Origin: Adineta vaga
Lineage: Eukaryota > Rotifera
Length of the DNA: 64,000 bases
NCBI GenBank assembly: GCA_021613535.1
Contig: CP075495.1
Location: 9,672,001 to 9,736,000 of the forward strand
Direction: 5' to 3'
The number at the start of each line of letters is the position of its first letter. Position 1 is the stretch's first letter. The notes under the pieces are model-generated. The model saw only the letters and a list, made by a program, of their open reading frames with translations. It ran no database searches and was not told where the DNA came from. Below are positions 1-10,032 of this stretch, piece after piece. The position numbers were made by a program, and so were the translations under genes.

Positions 1-1164
1 AGGAAAAAAAACTTGTCTTACTGTATATTCATTAACAATAAATGCGATTCGACACCATTCTTTTTTTGGTATTGAAGCAACTGTTCGTGCACCATTTCCA
101 AATAAATCATACAAATATCCAAATGTACTTACTGTCATTTGACCTGAAGTTTACAACAAGAACAACAACAGCAACAAAAAACGACAATTTCAATAAGTTG
201 AAGTTATGAATATTGATATAAGTAAAAAATATACCTTCTCGATTAAGAAAAATTTCTGGAGTTAAATGTGTATTGTTAAATGATAGATGTTGTAAAATAC
301 CACACTGTATTGTAAAGAATTCAGATGTACAATATTCATCAATAAATATCCAAAATACAATTGAAAATCTAAATAAAATTCGTAATATAATATCTTTCTA
401 TATAAAAAATACAATTAATTCTACTTGGGACGTATAACTCGACTCTGTTGTTCTAATCGCAGACTATAGTCTTGATATGGTGGAAGAACAAAATGTTTTC
501 CATACACACCTCCTGTTAATACCAGAGGATAATTGATAATCCGTATTATTTCTAGAAGGAGAGAAATTCATAAATTTATAAAAATTGAAAAGATTTTACC
601 GGGTTCTTTTTGACATGTAGTTTGTATCGTTGTATTTGTTAAAGGATTCCATCGAAATGAACGAATATATGGACGTTTATCTACTGGAAGAAATCTTACG
701 TTAGATTGAATACTTTTCAAAATTTGATTTCCATTCTCATATTCATTGTTATACATAATTAAATTTAATTGACCATATTCAATTGGCCATGATTGTAAGT
801 TTGATTGCGGATCGGAAGCATATGCTAATGAACGATGTAACTTTACACGTATGTAACGTGTTTGAATATGAATTGATTTTTGACAAAACCAATGACGACG
901 AAAAACAGCGAAATTATATCGATATAGATTCCGTTCAATTCGTATTGATAAAGATATACGACGTCGTGATAAAGATGAACATTTATATTGAATTGTTAAA
1001 TAAATATTATCATTATGAAAAACGGATGGAATATGTTTAATAATGATAAAATCAAGTTCATTTGCTGTAAATCGATCATTTTCATAAGTAATTTGTGATT
1101 GTGTGAAATAAACACAATAGATCAAATAGATGAACATAGTGATAAGAGAGGTTTTCATTTTCAT
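1..1164 (-). CDS. Secreted protein with LamG/ConA-like domain, partial (continues past left edge)
   Basis: Four exons can be read on the minus strand: 600-1164, 425-551, 235-368 and 22-143. All introns are GT..AG and the frame is kept (316 codons). The chosen start (ATG at 1164) opens a hydrophobic signal peptide (TSLITMFIYLIYCVYF) followed by a Gln-Ser-Gln cleavage-like site, so the product is probably secreted or enters the ER. An upstream in-frame reading from 1305 uses non-conserved sequence and was not used. The first ~190 residues are Cys-poor and unrecognised. From exon 2 on, the pattern LVLTGGVYGKHFVLPPY, FSIVFWIFIDEYC, GILQ, LTPEIFLN and KEWCRIAFIVNE resembles a laminin-G/concanavalin-A-like jelly roll. 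The arrangement recalls the N-terminal region of SEL1L3-type proteins, but that link is from memory and weak. A donor (gtaag) at 20-21 shows that the gene continues to the left. Confidence 0.6.
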
Positions 1165-2334
1165 GATTGAAAAAGAACGGTATAATGATCGTTTCTGAGA
1201 CGAAGAAACTAATATTAATAATGAAGAATAGATACATATGGTGCCATGTTTCACACGTGGCAAAAAGAAGAAATTTATTCTTTTCAAATACATAAATAAA
1301 ATCAAAAGAGAATCGAAAGATATATTATTATCAAATTATTCCTATAATTCAAAATTATTGAATTCATTTCTATTTATCACATAAATTATGTATTACATAT
1401 CGTCAAAAATGAAAAATGATCTATAACGAATGTTTGACGGTTCATTGAGCAATAACTTGTCATGTTTAAAAACACTTTATGAACTATAAACATATCTTTT
1501 GTTCATATAGAAGTTACAAAATACGGTGATAGCGTGCATATTGATGTCTTCATTAAAACAATATAGTATACCAAAGTTCAATGCTTTTCTAAAGTTATTT
1601 CATGTTTTCTTTTCTCTTCTATTGTTAAACAATACAATTAGAATCCGTTGAATTTGTTTCAGTTTCAGGAAGTTAGTCTATTTGCATGGATTTTGTAAGG
1701 ATTCTAAGATTGAAGAAAGGATCTTAAAAGTACGTTCATAATATCATTAGAATAAAACAAAAACATATCACGATTAATCTTCCACATGGCAACATATCGA
1801 TATCTTGTTATCATCTATTCTATTTTATTATTATTTCAAACTACATTCACTAGTAGCGACAGATATGAGTAAAATAATAATACATTTGTTTACTTTTAGA
1901 GTATTTACATAATCATTAGATAATATTTTAGAGGGTGTGGGTGGAGGAAGTTTTATCTTATTCCTCCGCCTTTCTCCTCTGTTCGTAACTACCCATCTAT
2001 TTGTACTTCTTCGTCCTTTTCTCTCGTTATGTACTTTTCTCGTATCATACGTCCATAATCTTAGTAAAAAATTAAAAGAATCTAGATAAAGAATCAGTCA
2101 TGTTTCAACGTTAAAAATAACTTTAACCTTCGGACGATATAACAAAGTATGGACAAAGAAAATAATTCAAATATCAATCGTTACATGATAAATGATTGTA
2201 AAACATTCGAACTATTCATAGCAAAATTCATTTGTTAAGTCATATGAAATACATGATTAAAAAACAATTCATGATTTATATTTATTTTAACGAGTTCACT
2301 ATTTGTATCACAATAGAAACCATAAGTATGATAA
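1165..2334. other. Intergenic, no gene seen
   Basis: AT-rich spacer between the start of the secreted lectin-like gene and the 3' end of the nuclear receptor. It contains a T/C-rich patch with a short GGGTGTGGGTGG stretch near 1934. No open frame with recognisable protein features and no RNA gene were found. Confidence 0.5.
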
Positions 2335-3909
2335 CTAAATTTCTAAATCCATATGAAGTAATGGAATTAGTTGAACATGATCATCTCGATTTTGTACTAT
2401 TTCAACTAAATCAGCTTCAAGAATTTGTCGACGAAGAAAATTTTGTATAAATCTGACAGAGAAAACACAGCGTCATGGTGACCCAAACGGTAGAGAACAT
2501 ATTTCCACAGCAGTGTTAAATAATAATTTTGACTTAGAAATAAATTATTTGGAAATGAATCGAAATCCATTGAATTATATCGATCTTTTCTGAATAACGG
2601 CAAGTTTTGTGGTGATAGAGCAAGAATAAGAATCCATAATTTCATTATAACTGGATCATAAGATAGCATGTTTTCAAATGCATTCATATATTTTTCAGCA
2701 CGTTGAATAAATTCATCGGAAAGGACATATTGAAATACTAATCGATCATGTTCCCATGGAAAAAATTTTAAAACATTAGATTTCCTTAGTTCACTAGCAT
2801 TTACGGATGTTAGACATTGTAGACTATTCTTCACATATTGATAATGATTGTCTGTTGCGGATTGAAAGTTATCGAATTGTAAAATACGTTTAATAAATGA
2901 AGCAATTATAATCGTGTATTTAAATCTGAGATCAAATAAACGTTGTAGCTTAATACGTGATCGATAGGGCTGAACTGGTGGTACAAGTGAAATAGTTTGA
3001 TGAGACTCGATAAATTTCTGAACACAATATAGATCATAGGCATTTCGAATATTTGTTATTAAATTCCATTCATCCAATGAAAGAATAGTATGATCATCTG
3101 AACGTATTGAATCGACCTATATGATATAAGAAAATGATACACAACTTCTTTTCATATATAAATTAGCTTACAGTTGTTAGTTGTATTGATCGATAGTGTG
3201 GTCTACTATTTAGTGCTGCTGATGTAGCATGACTAATAGCATTTAAACTTCGGATAAGTTCTTTTTTCATACCTTGTTGAAAACATTTTTTTAAACGACA
3301 TGCTGAACAATGTCTTCTTGTTGTAATTGTTATTTCACATGAACTTGCTACTCGACAACTATAAGTTAACTTAAACAAAAAAAGATGTATTTGTTTGATG
3401 AAATATAATTACGAAGATTTATGTTGACGTACCTGTTCATTATAAGCATTACGACGAAAAAATGCTAAAAATAAACCAAAATATGCAACTTTTCTTTTCA
3501 CATTGATTAATAAGTCATATGTGCATATCTTTTTTAGGCACAGTGCACCGTATTAAATATTACGGGAGCAAAAAACATTCTCTACGAAGGAGACTATTTC
3601 TAAATATAAACTCGCTTTTTCCTTATATTAACCGTAGATAAGTTAAGTCATTCTTTTTTACATTTAAATATCCTGATTTATAAAAAAAATGAAAATGTAA
3701 ATATTCATACCTTTACATGATAAACATGTCATTGCATCGAAATTTCGTCCTTAGAAGTCAAATAGAAAGGGAGGACATACAGTCGAAAATTATATACAAA
3801 TCATAACATTACCTATTGCTGGTGCTCCACATACAGCACATAAAGAACGTGTATGCAGCATATACTCTTTAGTAGTAATATTCGACAGTAAGAAAGATTC
3901 CTTCTCCAT
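2335..3909 (-). CDS. Nuclear hormone receptor (C4 zinc-finger DBD plus LBD) with a frameshift near the C-terminus
   Basis: Exons on the minus strand are 3813-3909, 3711-3749, 3433-3464, 3172-3369 and 2335-3116. The start at ATG 3909 lies 23 residues before the first zinc finger. Finger 1 reads CAVCGAP..(13)..CLSC (Cys pattern 2-13-2) and runs into the P-box CKAFFRRNA. Finger 2 is CRVASSC-x9-CSAC. The small exons 2 and 3 split finger 1 and the P-box. The ligand-binding region includes LSPQNLPLFRKDR and YYLTLLWKYVLYRLGHHDAV, typical of helices 7-10. The annotated frame then stops at 2406, but the overlapping frame continues conserved-looking sequence, NFLRRQILEADLVEIVQNRD and QLIPLLHMDLEI, to a stop at 2335. 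One added base near 2460 would join them (382 residues). It should act as a ligand-regulated DNA-binding transcription factor. No subfamily is assigned. Confidence 0.88.
2435..2475 (-). other. Probable one-base frameshift in nuclear receptor LBD
   Basis: In frame, the protein reads ..GHHDAVFSLS then DLYKIFFVDKFLKLI and stops. Shifted by one base from about this point, it reads RFIQNFLRRQILEADLVEIV, as expected for helices 10-11, followed by an AF-2-like helix 12 segment. The exon sum is two modulo three when the second frame is used, so exactly one base is missing. A 46-bp intron ending in ttttctctgtcag is conceivable, but it would delete the conserved YRLGH segment. Confidence 0.65.
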
Positions 3910-5391
3910 GAAATCTTCGACTAAAATGTTTACTTTTCTTAATACAAAACACGCTGTCTATATCTCTCTCTATGTGTTTGAGCTTGTAAATGCACTCCCG
4001 ATGCACTGGAAAAAGAGGTGCACAGTCGTCAAAATATTTTTCTTGCGTTTTTTCTTCCTTTTCTCTGTTTCTTTCTAAACTGCCTCACTTTCCACACGTT
4101 CTCTCACAAAACAGCGAAAACGTACTTCATATTCCTTTTCTGTTTTTCTCTATCTCACGAATGACCTTGCACATAAGTTTCTACAAAATCTTTATATCGA
4201 GCCATATTTTCAACAGTGAACGATACAGCCTTTCGTTGTCATAATTAAATTTTTACTCTAACCTAGTTTTATGGTATTCTTCTAGTCATATTAGTTCATG
4301 AAAACATTTGTTTCTTTTGTGCTTGGATGGCCTTCTTTTTCAGAGCAAATCTTAAACATCAACAATCTAAATGAAAAGTCATGAAGAACACTCGAAATCA
4401 AACAGCAGTATCATTAAAAATATGATTCTGATCATAATTAAACATGTCTCATTTCTACGAAACTTGAGAACAAGATTATTAAGAGGTAAAGTCTACATTT
4501 AATATCTAGTTCAGACGTCATTCCATCTACCTACACATTACACACACTCTATCAAGTTATAATGTGAATAAAACACATAATCAAGTCCAGTGTCATTTCA
4601 TATACTTTTGTTGATGAGAAAAATATTTAATGTACTTTGATATCAAAAAAGTACATTCAAGGTCAAGACAAAATAATTTATCTTTCGATTTCCTCTTCAG
4701 ATAGTTTGTAATGCAATTATCAGCTATTAAAGCTTGTATGTATAATTAGATTTGAAAATTAAAAACAAAGTCTGATTTGATCATTTTTTAATTCTATTCA
4801 GAAATTTTATTTTTCATAAACATGCGTATGTGTATAACATCATTGCAGTATTGCAATCTTGAGAAAACCCGAAAGCGATAGAAGATATTGTGTATCTGCA
4901 AAAGGTTAGCATGCTTTAAGCATATATTTATTAATATTTAAATAGGTTCGAAAAAACGTCCACAGTGGATACATGTTTTTATAAAAAATTGAGAAGCAGA
5001 AAATGCTAAAAAGAATAAGAACATATTTTAAAAGAGAGATATCAATTAATTTATGAATCTAATTCTCATGTGAGGTAATTACATTAGATGAAAATTCTTG
5101 ATGTGTAATATGATGTATTTATGCTATATAATTCTGAAAGAATCACATGACGAGTCATAATATATTGCTATTAGTTTGTTAACAGAAACTGAAATGATTC
5201 TTTTCTAGAAAATTATTCAAATATCTATTCACATCATATTAAGAAGAATTATGAACTCTAAATGATTTTAGGTACTTTTTTAAAATATCTATTGACGTCA
5301 ACTATTTATTTTAAGTAATACTAATCAGGCTTTACTTTTACACAACATAGAAATATATATAAATAAATATAAAAGAAATTCATTTCATAGT
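3910..5391. other. Intergenic, no gene seen
   Basis: AT-rich spacer between the nuclear receptor start and the end of the first GPCR. It contains pyrimidine-rich runs near 3960-4150, possibly part of the receptor promoter. An 84-codon open frame there (3990-4244, +) has no recognisable feature and was not annotated. Confidence 0.5.
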
Positions 5392-6350
5392 TTATGTAAT
5401 TGTACTTCCATGTGTAGTTCGACGAGTATATCGAACATAATTGGTTTGTCGAATTTTATTTCGAATTGATACGATTGATGCATATAATTCATGTCGATAG
5501 AATGGTGTTCCAAGTGTATATGCATAAAAACTTGTTGAAAAATTGACATTTAATAATAAACCAAATAGACGAAAGAGACTAACGTGTAATGCAACATATC
5601 TTGGTTGTTGAAACATTAATAGAACATATGTAACAGCAAATGGAACGTTACATACAACATTCATTGTTACATACATAAAAAGCATTTTTAATAATTGATT
5701 ATCACGTTGACGTGTACGTACTTGATTGACTGGCATAACTCGACGTCGTTGTTGACGAAGAAAAAGTAAAGTAATAGTCATAAAACTACCATTAATAAAG
5801 GTGGTATTATACATAAGAAAAATAATATGTATAAACCAATAAATTTACTATACGATGAATTTGGACTGAAACAATATGTCGAATTTCCTGATCGACCAAG
5901 TTCATACCCAAATAGAACATGAATATAACTTGTAAAAATGAATATAGCCATACAAGGAATGACATAATATGCCCTATGAACTGTAGCTAATTTTCGTAAT
6001 CTAGTATTTGTTGAACTTGTACATAAACGATCGAAACATGCCAAAACAACCAAATATGGAGAGAGTGTATATAAACTATCGGTGATATATGTTTTTAATT
6101 TACAATACCAATCATAACTTCGTGAAGGATCCATATTAAATTGATTGGCTAGCCATAATGGTAATACAACTGCATAGATGACAAGTAGATCATTGATAGA
6201 AAGTGCCCGAAAATATAATGAACATGAACTTTTTCGTAATGGTTTTCGAGAAAAAAATAGAATTTGATTAAGAATGGCACCAATTGTTCCAAAAACAATT
6301 AGAATTGGTTGAGAATAACGGGTAAATTGAAAGTATGTTGAATCAGACAT
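5392..6350 (-). pseudogene. Rhodopsin-family GPCR 1, seven-TM, one-base frameshift in TM5
   Basis: This is a single-exon receptor closely similar to the intact paralogue at 7201-8175; both start MSDSTY. TM1-TM5 are read from ATG 6350 (190 residues), with the TM1 motif GTIGAILNQILF, the TM3 Cys in WYCKLKTY, a DRL version of the DRY motif (ACFDRLCTSSTN) and an ECL2 Cys in STYCFSP. The frame stops at 5778 in TM5. The rest (TITLLFLRQQRRRVMP to TM7 and tail) is open in the next frame down to 5392. One extra T in the TTTT run at 5781-5784 would give a 319-residue receptor aligned without gaps to the paralogue across the join. It is either a recent pseudogene or a gene with a sequence error. It lacks the NPxxY motif in TM7 (FSTSFYAYTLGTPFYR). 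The ligand is unknown; a small peptide is a reasonable guess. Confidence 0.75.
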
Positions 6351-7200
6351 TTCTATTGCAACGTCTTTTGAATGATAATAATCATCAACAACTGAAAGAT
6401 ATTTATGTCAGTTTTTTTTCTCATTACACAATCTGATATTAAACGTCTCGCGATTGAATCAAAGAAATATCGTTATAGTTAATCTCACTTTCATTTTTAA
6501 TTATCATTGATAATAACACGTTTTTGAAGAGTTTGGAAAAAGAATGCTATGAGTGATCTGTAGTAGTCTGTATTGTATTAATTATTGATAATTCAAACGA
6601 TACGTTGATATTCTATATGAATAAATTTTCTTTCTTTTTTTTTACAGCATCTTCAAGTATATTCGTATTGATCTTTGGAAAATATATTCAGAAAGTATTA
6701 ACATTAATCCTAATGATGTATTCAATCTACTTTCTAATCTAGGCCAAGTTCTTTTTTTGTAATTATACAAAAGTCATGAAGTTCATAATCTTTATCTGAA
6801 TTTCTAAAAATATATCGTCTGAATCTAACGTTTCATGCTACGCTTTTCCTTTTCAATCAAAATCTGTAATAATAATAAGTATTAATAAGCGAAGGTGTTA
6901 ATAAGTCATTCAATCGGCACATGATACTTTTACGCTCAAAAAATTATACTCAATAATATTGTGCAAGATCTATTTCGTAAATGTCGATTGTTCTCAAATG
7001 AAATATTCGTATCTAAAGATCTTCGTAGATGTATTTTACATTAGAGGAAGATAATCATATTGTTTGCTTTCATACGTTATTTTTATTTAGAGAATATTTA
7101 ATACTCAAAAAGATAATACACATATTTTAAAAATCTAATTTACATGATGACATATATCTAATAGAAAGAAAGAATTGAATAAAATATAGTTTTTTTTTAA
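6351..7200. other. Intergenic, no gene seen
   Basis: 850 bp of AT-rich spacer between the tandem GPCR paralogues. No coding or RNA signal was recognised. Confidence 0.5.
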
Positions 7201-8175
7201 TCAGGAGCGTTTGAACGGTGTATTAATTGTCATGCGTGGTCTTGCTTGATTGTAATTAGGTCGTATCATTCTCTGATAATGTTTTACAGTGTCGATTATT
7301 AATCTATAAAATTCTTGTCGATAAAATGGAGTGCCCATGGTATAGATATAGAAACTAATCGAAAAACTTGCATTGAATAGAAGTACAAATAAACGATATA
7401 ATAGAAGTACTGTAGGTGATGGATTTGGTAATTGATAAACAGCAATGAGCAATACAGTACTGAATGGCGTAGTACTTATTATATGAAATGCTACATAGAG
7501 AAGAAGCATTTTAAATAATTGAGTGTCACGCTGTCGTAAACGCACTTGATTTATAGGCATTACTCGACGACGTTGACGACGAAGAAGAATCAGTGTAGTA
7601 ATACAACATATTGTCATTAACATCGGAGGTAGATATGCAAGAAATATGACAAGGAATATAGCATTTATTTTGCTGTATATCGGATCGATACTTGTACAAA
7701 CTTTACTTGTTGAACGAGTGATTAACATATTGTATACAGGAACATGAGAATAGGCAGCACATACAATTAAGATCATTGAAGAAATTAGATAAGATGCAAT
7801 ACGAGTTGTCGCAATTCGTCTTAAACGAGCATTTGTTGAACTTGTACATAAACGATCAAAACAAGCCAAAGCAACAAAATATGGAGAAAGAGTATAAAGA
7901 ACACAATTAAGATAGGATTTCGTTTTGCAAAGCCAATCGGATGTTTTCGCTATGTCAGTTCCATAATGATCTACAATCCATTGAAGCAATACATAGACAT
8001 AGAGAACAAGTAGATCATTGACAGATGATGCTCGAAAATAATATGAGCATGAAGTTGATCGTAAAGATTTTCGAGAAGTAAAAAGAATTTGATTAAATAT
8101 TGAACCTATCGTGCCTAAAATGATAAGTGGCGGTTGCGAATATAGACTCAGTTGTTGATAGGTAGAATCTGACAT
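7201..8175 (-). CDS. Rhodopsin-family GPCR 2, intact tandem paralogue of GPCR 1
   Basis: An intronless 324-residue seven-TM receptor. Its start MSDSTYQQLSLYSQPP matches the start of the neighbouring paralogue. TM1 holds GTIGSIFNQILF with the conserved Asn. TM3 begins with the disulphide Cys (WLCKTKSYLNC) and ends ACFDRLCTSSTNARLRR, where DRL replaces DRY. TM5 is YLPPMLMTICCITTLILL and ICL3 is the basic RRQRRRVMPINQVRLRQRD. TM7 ends FSISFYIYTMGTPFYRQEFY, so the NPxxY motif is missing and is replaced by an S-FYIYT-GTPFYR block shared with GPCR 1. The short tail is Arg/Pro-rich. The tandem position and shared motifs point to local duplication of a lineage-specific receptor type. Signalling through G proteins is expected but not certain, given the altered motifs. 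Confidence 0.88.
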   Translation of the reverse strand: MSDSTYQQLSLYSQPPLIILGTIGSIFNQILFTSRKSLRSTSCSYYFRASSVNDLLVLYVYVLLQWIVDHYGTDIAKTSDWLCKTKSYLNCVLYTLSPYFVALACFDRLCTSSTNARLRRIATTRIASYLISSMILIVCAAYSHVPVYNMLITRSTSKVCTSIDPIYSKINAIFLVIFLAYLPPMLMTICCITTLILLRRQRRRVMPINQVRLRQRDTQLFKMLLLYVAFHIISTTPFSTVLLIAVYQLPNPSPTVLLLYRLFVLLFNASFSISFYIYTMGTPFYRQEFYRLIIDTVKHYQRMIRPNYNQARPRMTINTPFKRS

Positions 8176-8901
8176 CGTTTTGAAGAATGTTTAAGTGATA
8201 ATAACTAACGAAGAAGTGCTTTGAATATAGTTTTTTAACCTATTTATATCATTTTGTTGACGTATATTGTGAAGAAAAAGACGAGATCGTTAAATAAGAA
8301 GCTGCTTAGTGCATGCATGAAATTGTAGAAAATAGCATGAGAAGGATAAACCACTATCAGTTTGTCTTCTGTTGATTCGCCGCAATGATTATTTTTGTCA
8401 AAAAACACTTCACTTACGATATGTGTCAAACACTAAATCGAAAAAATTCTTCTTGGCTTAGTTATAGTTTTCCTGATATAATTCGGACAACGGATAACAT
8501 AAAATTTCTTTATAGTAGCAACTGATTTCACCAGCAACATCATTAGTTCTGTACCTTAATTATATTCATTTTCTTTCATAATTAATTCGAAAGATGTCGC
8601 TAATTAGTAGATTTCAGATGGTAAAACATCTTCGTCTGTTTTTCTATTTACAGTATATTAATTTCAATTTTCTTTTTTTCGTTTTCTTAACTTTTCATAC
8701 AAAGAAATAATTGTCACTATCGTAAATTTTAATCTTTTACACAATTGGTTATATGACTTTCGTTCTCTCTTAACTTATCCATCATGGCCGATCAATTCAA
8801 CCATCCATTCGTGCATCGATTCTTTCAACATATCTTAAACTTAAACAACTGATTTGTTTTGTTTCTTCTTATATATTGTAGTAAACGTAGAACAATCAAT
8901 A
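8176..8901. other. Shared upstream region of GPCR 2 and the pinin-like gene
   Basis: Divergent spacer of about 725 bp between GPCR 2 (-) and the pinin-like gene (+). It probably contains both promoters. Near its right end is a pyrimidine-rich tract (gtttcttcttatatattgtag) ending in a 3' splice-site-like AG at 8880-8881. Confidence 0.4.
8880..8881 (+). promoter_or_regulatory. 3' splice acceptor 20 nt before pinin-like start (cis or SL trans-splice site)
   Basis: A T/C-rich tract ends in tag at 8879-8881, just upstream of ATG 8902. It could be the acceptor of a 5'UTR intron or a spliced-leader trans-splice site. Bdelloids are known to use spliced-leader trans-splicing. No paired donor is obvious within 100 bp upstream. 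Confidence 0.4.
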
Positions 8902-10032
8902 ATGAGTAGTACAACTACAAATTTATCTTGTGAAGATTTACATAATGTTCGACAAGAATTATGGTCGAAATTACAAAATATTGATACACGTCTTAAACAA
9001 ACATATGTTGCACCTCTTTTTCGTATAACAACATCTTCAACAAGTAATCAACGTACTTTTTCAACAAATGATTCAACAAATACAAAACGTTCTCGAGTAT
9101 CATCGTCATCCTATGATGAACATAATACTTCATCGTTACCAGAAAATCATTTTGATGAATCATCAACGAAATCTCTTCATTCATCTATTGTTCCAACAAA
9201 TAAAATCATTAAAACAAAAGATGATTTAATTTCCTTGGTAAATCGTGATCAACAATCAACTGGACGTAATCGTCGTATGTTTGGAGTTATAGTAGGGACA
9301 TTGAATAAGTTCAAAGCTGAAGCAAATGCTTATAGTGAACAATCGGTAGGAATTAAACGGCATGAAATTGAACGACGTTTAGAAGAAAAACAAGAAAAAG
9401 AACGTGAAGATAAAAAACATGAACGGACAGAATTATTAGCAACAAAACAAGATTATAAACAACAATTGAAATTAGTTAATATGAAACTTGAAATCATACA
9501 ACGATTGGCGACGTATGAAAAAACTCATCTTCCATTACGGAATTTTATTCGAACAAAGACCAAACCATATGTTTTTTACTTGCCCAAAGGTTCAATTGAT
9601 GGAATATTTGAGAAAAATTTTCAAGAAAGTCAAAATGAAATTGACAAAGAAATGGAGGAATTTAAGCGAGAGTGTCAACAAAAATTGGAGTCATTAGATA
9701 GTATGTCAACAAATCCAGATGATGATGATGATGATGACAATGACAATGATGACGGTGAAACAAAAATAAATAAGAAAAGAAAATTAAATGAACATAATCA
9801 TGAGGATGACGATGATGATGCCACATTAGCAGATTTACCTGATGAAATCACTTTATCTGCACCAGAAATCAAAAGTGAAATTGTCAATACAACATCAGCT
9901 CATTCGAGTATTGATCAATCCAGCAACAAAACAAATGGTATAACTGTACCAAAAACAACACGTACAGTTATTTTTGATGAAACAGAATCGACCAATGATA
10001 AACAAAATAATCAGTCAATGACCGATGAGTAA
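8902..10032 (+). CDS. PNN: Pinin-like protein (pinin/SDK/memA domain), splicing-associated
   Basis: A single-exon protein of 376 residues. The start MSSTTTNLSCEDLH was preferred over an in-frame ATG at 8854 because a splice-acceptor-like AG lies between them. The N-terminal helix (LRQEL-like: VRQELWSKLQNIDTRLKQ) matches the pinin N-terminus. The central pinin/SDK/memA domain is clear: RRMFGVIVGTLNKFKAEA, then a charged coiled coil rich in Glu/Lys/Arg (ERRLEEKQEKEREDKKHE), then FIRTKTKPYVFYLPK, matching the family IRTKTKP block. The C-terminus has an acidic poly-Asp run and a Ser/Thr-rich tail. Vertebrate pinin is longer because of a C-terminal Arg/Ser and polyglutamine region that is missing here. 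The family is nuclear, tied to the exon junction complex (apoptosis- and splicing-associated complex) and to alternative splicing. A nuclear role is therefore expected. Confidence 0.9.
   Translation: MSSTTTNLSCEDLHNVRQELWSKLQNIDTRLKQTYVAPLFRITTSSTSNQRTFSTNDSTNTKRSRVSSSSYDEHNTSSLPENHFDESSTKSLHSSIVPTNKIIKTKDDLISLVNRDQQSTGRNRRMFGVIVGTLNKFKAEANAYSEQSVGIKRHEIERRLEEKQEKEREDKKHERTELLATKQDYKQQLKLVNMKLEIIQRLATYEKTHLPLRNFIRTKTKPYVFYLPKGSIDGIFEKNFQESQNEIDKEMEEFKRECQQKLESLDSMSTNPDDDDDDDNDNDDGETKINKKRKLNEHNHEDDDDDATLADLPDEITLSAPEIKSEIVNTTSAHSSIDQSSNKTNGITVPKTTRTVIFDETESTNDKQNNQSMTDE

Noticed and set aside
2232-2450. 72-codon plus-strand open frame
   Set aside because: It is the antisense of the C-terminal frame of the nuclear receptor and has no features of its own.
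3990-4244. 84-codon plus-strand frame upstream of the nuclear receptor
   Set aside because: Composition follows T/C-rich DNA; no domains, no splice support.
5778-5785. Programmed -1 ribosomal frameshift in GPCR 1
   Set aside because: No X-XXY-YYZ slippery heptamer or clear downstream structure, and the sister gene encodes the product without a shift.
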